Source: Gelidibacter sp039916245
Lineage (GTDB): Bacteria > Bacteroidota > Bacteroidia > Flavobacteriales > Flavobacteriaceae
Direction: 5' to 3'
NCBI RefSeq assembly: GCF_039916245.1
Contig: NZ_JBDSLS010000062.1
Coordinates: 1 to 5,167, forward strand
Length of the DNA: 5,167 nt
The notes under the pieces are model-generated. The model had not been told where the DNA came from. It worked only from the letters and a program-made list of their open reading frames with translations, and ran no database searches. Below are positions 1-5,167 of this stretch, piece after piece (the first letter of the stretch is position 1; each line of letters begins with the position of its first letter). The position numbers and the translations under genes are program-made.

Positions 1-148
1 CAATAAACAACAAAGCACCAAGAATTACCAACAAGCTACCAAAAATGAGTTTTTGCTGATTTGATAATTTGATCCCGAAGTTTCGGTACGTTTTTTTGGT
101 TTTAGGTGTTGTAGTACTGCTTTTAGCTTTGGTTTTCTTCTTCGCCAT
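1..148 (-). CDS. ftsK: DNA translocase FtsK, N-terminal fragment (cut by window edge)
   Basis: Partial gene. It starts at an ATG (148-146) and stays open for 49 codons to the left edge, so the motor and DNA-binding domains lie outside the window. FtsK-family proteins are septum-anchored hexameric ATPases that pump DNA to clear and unlink chromosome termini at division. What is visible is a basic, Lys/Thr-rich cytoplasmic leader (eight lysines in residues 1-20), a motif KLSNQQKLIFG (27-37), and the start of a first membrane helix (about 34-49, LIFGSLLVILGALLFI). This matches my memory of flavobacterial FtsK N-termini, and the gene follows tpx and dgkA as I recall in relatives. The start is supported by GGAAGG (159-154) five bases upstream, an unusually good Shine-Dalgarno for this phylum, although it partly sits in an inverted repeat. 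No ATPase motif can be seen here, so another lysine-rich membrane protein cannot be formally excluded. Confidence 0.75.
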   Translation of the reverse strand, partial: MAKKKTKAKSSTTTPKTKKTYRNFGIKLSNQQKLIFGSLLVILGALLFI

Positions 149-155
149 GTGAACC

Positions 156-171
156 TTCCGTGACCACGGAA
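156..171 (-). promoter_or_regulatory. Inverted repeat overlapping the ftsK ribosome-binding site
   Basis: Seen directly: TTCCGTGACCACGGAA on the plus strand, with perfect 7-bp arms around a 2-base centre. On the ftsK mRNA this could fold as a 6-bp stem (UUCCGU/ACGGAA) with a GGUC tetraloop, extendable by a U-G wobble at the base. The 3' arm contains GGAA of the GGAAGG Shine-Dalgarno, so folding would hide the ribosome-binding site. The symmetry would equally suit a dimeric DNA-binding protein. Function is inferred; the repeat itself is certain. Confidence 0.45.
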
Positions 172-217
172 ATCTATTTTTTATAAAATTGTATTACTGA
201 AATAAGCTAGGTTTATC

Positions 218-235
218 TGTTTTCTTAAGGAAACA
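218..235 (-). promoter_or_regulatory. 18-nt near-palindrome, possible operator upstream of ftsK
   Basis: Seen directly: TGTTTTCTTAAGGAAACA on the plus strand. Eight of nine symmetric positions pair, and the exception is T opposite G. It begins directly after the TATTTTTG candidate -7 box of the ftsK strand, so it would cover the transcription start region, a typical repressor position. Without a gap in the centre and without a following T-run it is a poor terminator. AT-rich DNA produces chance palindromes, so confidence is modest. Confidence 0.3.
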
Positions 236-241
236 AAAATA
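234..241 (-). promoter_or_regulatory. Candidate Bacteroidota -7 promoter box for ftsK
   Basis: On the minus strand this reads TATTTTTG, an exact match to the TAnnTTTG element recognised by the primary sigma factor of Bacteroidota. It lies 85 nt upstream of the ftsK ATG. I could not find a clear TTG at the expected -33 position (the equivalent stretch reads GGTTAGG), and the surrounding DNA is AT-rich, so this is a weak call. Confidence 0.3.
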
Positions 242-246
242 CAAAT

Positions 247-275
247 TACTAACGTTAATCCTAACCGAATTAGTA
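247..275 (-). terminator. Interrupted stem-loop just after the dgkA stop codon
   Basis: TACTAA (247-252) and TTAGTA (270-275) are exact inverted repeats. Shorter pairings CG/CG and TTA/TAA lie inside them with small bulges and an ATCC loop. The structure starts at the base after the dgkA stop (278-276) and is followed on the transcribed strand by T-rich sequence (ATTTGTATTTTTGTTT). It could be a weak intrinsic terminator or mRNA 3' end for tpx-dgkA. The stem is AT-rich and bulged, so read-through to ftsK is quite possible. Confidence 0.3.
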
Positions 276-647
276 TTAAAAAAGCTTTGGATAATAAATG
301 ACTGCCGCTACAATAATTGCAGAAATTGCCGCGATAAAAACGGCACCTGCTGCCACGTCTTTAATATGACCAATACTGGCGTGATGGTCTGGATGAACAA
401 AGTCGGCAATTGCTTCAATAGCCGTGTTGACGCCTTCGATACTCATGACCAAACCAATCATGGCGACTTGAAAGAGCCATTCTGTAGTGGAGATTTCAAA
501 GTAAAACCCAGCAATAGTTACCAGAATGGCAATCGCAAATTGAATTTTAATACTCGCTTCCGTTCGCAGTAAAATTAGCGCACCTTTATAGGCCCAACCT
601 ATACTTTTTAAGCGATTGACCAGTAACGAATCTTTTTTTTGGGACAT
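276..647 (-). CDS. dgkA: Diacylglycerol kinase family protein (DgkA; likely lipid/undecaprenol kinase)
   Basis: A 123-residue membrane protein of the small prokaryotic DgkA family, which phosphorylates diacylglycerol or undecaprenol with ATP in the inner membrane. The length fits the family (about 120). By alignment from memory with E. coli DgkA (offset of two), the key residues are present: Glu30, Glu71, Asn74, Glu78 in the motif EGVNTAIEAIAD (71-82), and Lys96-Asp97 followed by AAGA. Three hydrophobic helices lie at about 35-50, 57-70 and 98-118, with an amphipathic start at about 12-27. The substrate cannot be read from sequence; undecaprenol would link it to recycling of the cell-wall lipid carrier. 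It begins 9 nt after the tpx stop, so the two are probably one transcript. No Shine-Dalgarno is seen, only AT-rich DNA. Codons 3-6 contain a run of eight A (plus-strand T8 at 633-640), a place prone to slippage or homopolymer errors, but the frame is intact. Confidence 0.93.
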   Translation of the reverse strand: MSQKKDSLLVNRLKSIGWAYKGALILLRTEASIKIQFAIAILVTIAGFYFEISTTEWLFQVAMIGLVMSIEGVNTAIEAIADFVHPDHHASIGHIKDVAAGAVFIAAISAIIVAAVIYYPKLF

Positions 648-656
648 AAATTAAGA

Positions 657-1157
657 CTATGAAAGCGATGCTAGTGCGGCGTCGTAATTCGGTTCCTCTG
701 TAATTTCAAAAACTTGTTCCGTATAGATAACTTCAGCTTTATCGTTTAAAACGACTACACATCTTGAGTGTAAGCCTTCTAAAGGTCCATCAATAATGGT
801 TAAGCCGTAGTTTTTGCCAAAATTACCATCTCTAAAATCAGAGAGGCTCTCTACGTTGTGAATGCCTTCGGCCGCACAAAAACGGGAGAATGCAAATGGC
901 AAATCTTTAGAAATACAAATCACTTTGGTATTGTCGAGTTGCGCTGCCTTTTGATTAAAAGATCTAACCGATTGTGCACAAGTACCTGTATCAACACTTG
1001 GAAAAATGTTTAGAATCACATTATGACCCAAATAGTCATGAAGTGATCTTGAAGAGAGGTCGGTCGCTGTTAATTTAAAGTTGGGAGCGTTCGTTCTTTT
1101 TTTCGGAAGTTCTCCAGAAGTTGTTACTGGGTTGCCTTTAAGTGTTACAGTTGCCAT
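657..1157 (-). CDS. tpx: Thiol peroxidase (Tpx), atypical 2-Cys peroxiredoxin
   Basis: A 166-residue protein, the normal Tpx length, that reduces hydrogen peroxide and organic hydroperoxides using electrons from thioredoxin; no signal peptide, so cytoplasmic. The opening LKGNPVTTSGELP is characteristic. The peroxidatic cysteine is Cys60 in FPSVDTGTCAQSVR (52-65), with Thr57 of the catalytic triad, and Arg132 matches the E. coli active-site arginine (Arg133). The resolving cysteine is Cys94 in SRFCAAEG. Cys81 in the core strand VICIS is also found in E. coli. Cys133, next to the active-site arginine, is an additional cysteine where E. coli has alanine. The C-terminal EITEEPNYDAALA matches the family end. 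It is followed 9 nt later by dgkA. Upstream is a 161-nt spacer to pheT in which I found no exact TAnnTTTG box, so the promoter is unassigned. Confidence 0.97.
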   Translation of the reverse strand: MATVTLKGNPVTTSGELPKKRTNAPNFKLTATDLSSRSLHDYLGHNVILNIFPSVDTGTCAQSVRSFNQKAAQLDNTKVICISKDLPFAFSRFCAAEGIHNVESLSDFRDGNFGKNYGLTIIDGPLEGLHSRCVVVLNDKAEVIYTEQVFEITEEPNYDAALASLS

Positions 1158-1318
1158 AATATAAAAGTGTTTATTTTGAAATGTTAAAATTAAGGATTAT
1201 TTGAGGGTTTGCCTATTAATTAAAATAGAATGTTTTCGGACCTAAATTCTGAAACGAGCTTTCTATAGGATCATGTGAAAAATGTTATGACTATTTTCCA
1301 TCACCTTTATATAAAAAC
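1158..1318. other. Intergenic spacer pheT-tpx
   Basis: A 161-nt AT-rich gap between the pheT stop and the tpx start, both on the minus strand. A tpx promoter would be expected here but I see no exact TAnnTTTG box on that strand; TAATTTTA is a near match. A short inverted repeat, CTATT (1213-1217) with AATAG (1224-1228), is too weak to call a terminator. No small gene is supported. Confidence 0.5.
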
Positions 1319-3745
1319 CTATCTCAACTCTGCGCCAAGTTGCTCTTCAAAATTAGTTTGCAATTTCTTCATGATTTTATCAACCTGCTGGTCGGTAAGC
1401 GTGCTGTGTTCATCCTGGAATTTAAAACTCACGGCATAACTTTTTTTGCCTTCTGGAAGGGTGTTGCCTTGATAAACATCAAATAAATCCACACTTTTTA
1501 GTAAGCGTTTTTCGGTTTGATTGGCAATGGTATCGATAGCTTCAAAAGTGATGTTTTCATCCAATAATAAGGCGAAATCGCGTCGAGATGCTGGGTATTT
1601 AGGTAATTCCTTAAAGTCAATGTTTTTGTGTTTTACCATTTCAATCACATGGTCCCAATTGAAATCAGCAAACAATACGTCCTGAGAAATATCAAAATGC
1701 TTCATGATTTTTTTATTGACCAGACCAAAATCCACTAAGCTCTTATTACCAGTTTGAAGACTGATGCCTTCACTAAAGGCATCGTTTTGAATTGGAGATG
1801 CCGTGAATTGACCTAGGGCCAAGCGTTCTAAAACGGCGGTAATAACGCCTTTTAAGTAAAAGAAATTAGTGGGTTTCGGATTGGAGTTCCAGCGCTCTGC
1901 ATTCTCATTTCCAGTTACAAAAAGCGTTAAATGTTTATTTTCAACATATTTGGAGTCCTGATTATGATAGGATTTGCCAAATTCAAACAGTTTTAAATCA
2001 GAGCGTCTTCTGTTGATATTTCTGCTGACGGCTTCAAGCCCTGAGAACAACAAGCTTTGACGCATTACACTTAAATCATTGCTCAACGGATTGAGCATCG
2101 TTACATTATGCTCTTCCTTTAAATCCGCACTTAATTTTGTATAAGCTGGCGTCGTTAAGGAATTGGATAAAATCTCATAAAAACCTTGGCTTACCAATTG
2201 ATTTCCAACGACATTTTGAAGTTTGAAATCTTCAAAACGTGATGATGGAGAGATGGATGCATTTAGTTTTTGGGTAAACTTGATGTTGTTGTACCCATAA
2301 ACTCTTAAAATTTCTTCAATAATATCGGCTTCACGCACCACATCATTTCTATAAGCAGGAACCGTTAATCCCAAACCTGTTTCGGTAACATTGTTAACCT
2401 TAATATCTAAAGACATCAGGATGCTCTTGATGATATCTGTTGGGATTTCTTCGCCGATTAACTTTTGTGCATTTTCAAAGGACAAGCGGACCTGAAAATC
2501 TTCAATTTTTTTCGGATAGATATCTACAATATTACTGGTAATCAATCCGCCAGCAACTTCTTGAATCAATAGCGCTGCACGTTTTAAGGCGTACTCCGTA
2601 ATATTTGGGTCGACACCACGTTCAAAGCGGAAGGAAGCATCGGTATTTAGACCATGTCTTTTGGCTGATTTTCTAATCGATATTGGGTTGAAATAGGCGC
2701 TTTCTAAGAAAATACTTGTCGTTTGATCGGTTACTCCTGAAAGTTCGCCACCAAACACACCGGCAATACACATTGGTTTAACAGCATCGCAAATCATTAA
2801 ATCCTCTTCATGAAGTTCACGTTCAACACCATCTAAAGTTTTAAACTTCGTTCCTTTTGGTAAGGTTTTCACAATGACTTTGTGACCTTCAATTTTATTG
2901 GCATCAAAGGCGTGCAAAGGCTGCCCCAGGTCATGTAGAACATAATTGGTAACGTCAACAATATTGTTTTTTGGTGTTAACCCAATCGCTTTAAGACGGT
3001 TTTGTAACCAAGCAGGTGATGGGCCAACTTTGATGTCTGTAATGGTAAGCCCACAATAGCGAGGCGCCAATTCTTTGTTGAGCACATCGACCAAAATTTT
3101 TGAAATGGTATTGTCTACTCTAAAAGCGCTTACGGAAGGCGTGATAAGTTCGACGTGATTTTTTTGTTGTAAAAGTCCAGCTTTAAGATCTCTGGCCGTA
3201 CCAAAATGGCTCATGGCATCCGCTCTGTTTGGCGTGAGACCGATTTCAAAAACCTTATCGTTTTCAACTTCATAAATTTTCGAAAGTAATGTGCCCACGG
3301 CAAGTTCATTGTCCAAAACCAAAATACCATCATGAGAAGTTCCAAGACCTAATTCGTCTTCAGAGCAAATCATTCCATGGCTTTCTTCGCCTCTAATTTT
3401 TCCTTTTTTGATGGTCCAAGCTTCACCTTCTGCAGTATATAAAGTGGTTCCTATGGTCGCAACCGGTACCTTTTGGCCAGCGGCTACATTTGGTGCGCCA
3501 CAAACAATTTGTAAGGGTGTGTCCAATCCAATGTTCACGGTCGTAACTTTAAGACGGTCCGCATTGGGATGTTGTACACAGGTCAAAACTTCGCCAACTA
3601 CAATGCCTTCCAATCCGCCTTTTACAGATTGAAAAGTGTGGATGCCTTCAACTTCAAGACCTAGGTCGGTAAGTAATTCGCCGGTTTGTTCAGGAGTCCA
3701 ATCAATGTTTACAAACTGTTTTAACCAATTATAAGAAATCTTCAT
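1319..3745 (-). CDS. pheT: Phenylalanyl-tRNA synthetase beta subunit (PheT)
   Basis: An 808-residue, full-length bacterial PheT, which forms the alpha2-beta2 enzyme that charges tRNA-Phe and removes misactivated tyrosine. Domains by eye: N-terminal segment MKISYNWLKQFV; tRNA-binding OB fold (about 40-150) with HPNADRLKV (59-67) and a GMICSEDELGL stretch (124-134); B3/B4 editing region (about 215-400) with GQPLHAFD (274-281), FGGELSGV (331-338), Glu348, and TDASFRFERGVDP (368-380); B5 domain (about 415-487) with VPAYRND and EEILRVYGY; a catalytic-like core (about 490-700); and a C-terminal ferredoxin-fold anticodon-binding domain (about 716-808) opening with YPASRRDFALLLD. Correspondence of His278, Glu348 and Thr368/Ala370 with E. 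coli editing residues is by remembered alignment. pheS is not adjacent, as the upstream neighbour is divergent; a separate pheS is common in this phylum. The start follows an A-rich CTAAAAATG without a Shine-Dalgarno. Confidence 0.98.
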   Translation of the reverse strand: MKISYNWLKQFVNIDWTPEQTGELLTDLGLEVEGIHTFQSVKGGLEGIVVGEVLTCVQHPNADRLKVTTVNIGLDTPLQIVCGAPNVAAGQKVPVATIGTTLYTAEGEAWTIKKGKIRGEESHGMICSEDELGLGTSHDGILVLDNELAVGTLLSKIYEVENDKVFEIGLTPNRADAMSHFGTARDLKAGLLQQKNHVELITPSVSAFRVDNTISKILVDVLNKELAPRYCGLTITDIKVGPSPAWLQNRLKAIGLTPKNNIVDVTNYVLHDLGQPLHAFDANKIEGHKVIVKTLPKGTKFKTLDGVERELHEEDLMICDAVKPMCIAGVFGGELSGVTDQTTSIFLESAYFNPISIRKSAKRHGLNTDASFRFERGVDPNITEYALKRAALLIQEVAGGLITSNIVDIYPKKIEDFQVRLSFENAQKLIGEEIPTDIIKSILMSLDIKVNNVTETGLGLTVPAYRNDVVREADIIEEILRVYGYNNIKFTQKLNASISPSSRFEDFKLQNVVGNQLVSQGFYEILSNSLTTPAYTKLSADLKEEHNVTMLNPLSNDLSVMRQSLLFSGLEAVSRNINRRRSDLKLFEFGKSYHNQDSKYVENKHLTLFVTGNENAERWNSNPKPTNFFYLKGVITAVLERLALGQFTASPIQNDAFSEGISLQTGNKSLVDFGLVNKKIMKHFDISQDVLFADFNWDHVIEMVKHKNIDFKELPKYPASRRDFALLLDENITFEAIDTIANQTEKRLLKSVDLFDVYQGNTLPEGKKSYAVSFKFQDEHSTLTDQQVDKIMKKLQTNFEEQLGAELR

Positions 3746-3941
3746 TTTTAGAGTATTAAGCTATAGCTATATTTTATTCAATGTTTTGCAATCTGAATCC
3801 GCGTTATTCGGCCTAGCGTCCGACTTATTTTAAATTCGGGGTAAAGATAATAATAGTATATAGTTATAGAAATGGTATATAATTTTATTTTCAATGTTTT
3901 TTAGCCTTATTTTTACTAACCTAAAAAGTCCCATATTCGCT
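3746..3941. other. Divergent intergenic region between pheT and the thioredoxin-like gene
   Basis: This stretch must hold the promoters of pheT (leftward) and of the lipoprotein gene (rightward). It is very AT-rich in its right half. Visible details are a perfect 10-bp palindrome AGCTATAGCT (3759-3768) close to the pheT start, and two copies of GTATATA (3856-3862 and 3875-3881) spaced 19 nt apart, the second running into TATAAT (3878-3883). I found no exact TAnnTTTG element with a TTG partner on either strand, so no promoter is assigned. No small gene is supported. Confidence 0.5.
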
Positions 3942-5153
3942 ATGAAGCACCTGTCCGTCATTATACTTGTTTTTTTATTTTTATCCTGTAATAGAGATAC
4001 CTCAAAGAAAATGCTGCATGGTATGTATTTGGGTCAGCTGGATGTGAATGGGCAGGAACATATTCCTTTCAATTTTGAAGTGACTTCTGATAAGGCCTTA
4101 AAGATATTTAATGCGGACGAAGTTATTTTAGTGAATGATATTACCTATAAGAATGATTCGGTTTACATTAAGATGCCTGTTTTTGAGGGCTATATTGTGG
4201 TTAAGCTAACTGAAGATGGGATGATTGGCAGTTTTTTCAATGAAAGCTTTGGGTCGAGATTGCCTTTTAAAGCTTTTTATAATTCCAATGCACGCTTCAA
4301 GTTGACGGACCCTGCAGCGACTGATGTTTCCGGCAGTTGGGAAGTGTTGTTTAGTGCTGATTCTGATGAAAAAAAATACCTGGCGAAGGGCGTTTTTGAA
4401 CAAAAAGGGCAAAAGGTCACGGGTACTTTTCAGACCAAAACAGGCGATTATCGATACTTGGAAGGCGTTGTAAATGACAATCAACTTAAATTATCAACCT
4501 TTGATGGCTCGCATGCTTATTTGTTCGTGGCTACTGTGACGGATAGCACAATGAGTGGTACTTTTTTTTCGGGGAACACCTATGCCGAGCCGTTTGAAGC
4601 CAACCGAAATGATCTTTTTGAGTTGCCTGATGCCAACACGCTTACTTTTTTAAAAGAAGGTTATAAGCGTTTAGAATTCAGTTTTCCACAAGCAGATAGT
4701 ACGATGGTGTCTTTAAACGACCCGCAATTTAAAGATAAAGTCGTGGTTGTTCAGATTATGGGCACTTGGTGTCCGAACTGTTTGGATGAAACGAAATATT
4801 TTTCTGAATACTATAATAACAATTCCGATAAGGATATTGAATTTGTGGCTCTGGCCTTTGAATATGCGAAAACAGAAGCAAAAGCATTTAAGAGTATCGC
4901 AGAATTAAAAAATAGAATAGGCATCGAATACCCGATCTTGTTGGCGCAATATGGAACTTCAAATAAGATTGATGCTCAAAAGAAATTGCCGATGTTGAAT
5001 CATATCCTATCTTATCCGACCACTATTTTTATTGATAAAGCTGGAAAGGTTCGAAAGATTCACACGGGTTTTAGTGGACCAGCAACCGGTAAGGATTATA
5101 TTGATTTTAAGAATGAGTTTGAAAGTTTTATAGATGAACTTTTAGCGGAGTAA
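3942..5153 (+). CDS. TlpA/ResA-like thioredoxin-domain lipoprotein
   Basis: A 403-residue protein predicted to be an envelope-anchored disulfide reductase. The chosen ATG (3942) gives a lipoprotein signal peptide: MKH, a hydrophobic core, then LFLSC with Cys16 as the lipidated residue. The in-frame ATG at 3894 would add 16 residues ahead of it and is less likely. After Cys16 comes NRDTSKK with no acidic run like the surface-export signals known in this phylum, so a periplasm-facing anchor is plausible. Residues 24-225 are beta-rich and look like two copies of one module (about 24-118 and 129-225). The C-terminal thioredoxin-like domain (about 244-403) has GTWCPNCLDE (274-283) with Cys277 and Cys280, and the cis-proline in SYPTTIFIDKAGKV (Pro359). 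TlpA/ResA proteins keep periplasmic thiols reduced, for example in cytochrome c maturation. The substrate here is unknown, and no partner such as a DsbD/CcdA homologue is in the window. It stands alone, divergent from pheT. Confidence 0.88.
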   Translation: MKHLSVIILVFLFLSCNRDTSKKMLHGMYLGQLDVNGQEHIPFNFEVTSDKALKIFNADEVILVNDITYKNDSVYIKMPVFEGYIVVKLTEDGMIGSFFNESFGSRLPFKAFYNSNARFKLTDPAATDVSGSWEVLFSADSDEKKYLAKGVFEQKGQKVTGTFQTKTGDYRYLEGVVNDNQLKLSTFDGSHAYLFVATVTDSTMSGTFFSGNTYAEPFEANRNDLFELPDANTLTFLKEGYKRLEFSFPQADSTMVSLNDPQFKDKVVVVQIMGTWCPNCLDETKYFSEYYNNNSDKDIEFVALAFEYAKTEAKAFKSIAELKNRIGIEYPILLAQYGTSNKIDAQKKLPMLNHILSYPTTIFIDKAGKVRKIHTGFSGPATGKDYIDFKNEFESFIDELLAE

Positions 5154-5167
5154 ATATCAAAATTTCA

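Noticed and set aside
366..572. A 68-codon open frame on the plus strand inside dgkA
   Set aside because: It is antisense to a well-conserved membrane kinase gene, and its translation resembles no known protein and lacks any domain pattern; it is a shadow of the real frame.
633..640. A8 run at the start of dgkA as programmed frameshifting
   Set aside because: The zero frame already encodes a complete, family-length protein, so no shift is needed; the run is simply from CAA-AAA-AAA codons.
1213..1228. Inverted repeat CTATT...AATAG as a pheT terminator
   Set aside because: Arms are only 5 bp and all but one pair per arm are A-T, it lies about 90 nt after the pheT stop, and no T-run follows; chance in AT-rich DNA is likely.
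3408..3632. A 74-codon open frame on the plus strand inside pheT
   Set aside because: It lies opposite the conserved tRNA-binding domain of PheT, and its composition fits a reverse-complement reading of that domain.
3746..3893. Leader-peptide attenuator or T-box controlling pheT
   Set aside because: I found no Phe-rich short frame, no strong terminator/antiterminator pair and no T-box hallmark in the spacer on the pheT strand.
4206..4484. A 92-codon open frame on the minus strand inside the thioredoxin-like gene
   Set aside because: It is antisense to the beta-module coding region, with no recognisable motif and no supporting start signal.

Overview
The window looks like chromosomal DNA from a Bacteroidota species, most likely a member of the Flavobacteriaceae. 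The reasons are AT-rich spacers, A/T-rich rather than Shine-Dalgarno translation starts for most genes, flavobacterial-style protein sequences, and the neighbourhood thiol peroxidase - DgkA-type kinase - FtsK, which I recall as common in this group (from memory, not searched). Nothing indicates a mobile element, prophage, CRISPR array or recent transfer.

Layout: four genes lie on the minus strand and one on the plus strand. Read in the direction of minus-strand transcription (right to left) they are pheT (phenylalanyl-tRNA synthetase beta subunit, complete), a 161-nt spacer, tpx (thiol peroxidase), a 9-nt gap, dgkA (diacylglycerol/undecaprenol kinase-type membrane protein), a 127-nt spacer, and the first 49 codons of a DNA translocase of the FtsK family that runs off the left edge. 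On the plus strand, divergent from pheT, is one complete gene for a predicted lipoprotein with a C-terminal TlpA/ResA-like thioredoxin domain (CPNC active site). Its N-terminal half appears to be an internally duplicated beta-rich module.

How the genes relate: tpx and dgkA are close enough to be co-transcribed and could read on into ftsK. The dgkA-ftsK spacer is the most structured DNA in the window. It holds an interrupted inverted repeat just after the dgkA stop, a Bacteroidota-type -7 box candidate, an 18-nt near-palindrome just downstream of that box, and a 7-bp-arm inverted repeat that overlaps the only good Shine-Dalgarno sequence noticed, directly in front of ftsK. This suggests separate control of ftsK. 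The two redox genes (cytoplasmic Tpx and the envelope thioredoxin-like lipoprotein) are unlikely to form one unit, because pheT separates them and they face opposite ways.

Overall this is mostly ordinary housekeeping sequence. I did not find a convincing new biological system. The points worth a second look are the layered inverted repeats before ftsK and the duplicated N-terminal module of the thioredoxin-like lipoprotein.
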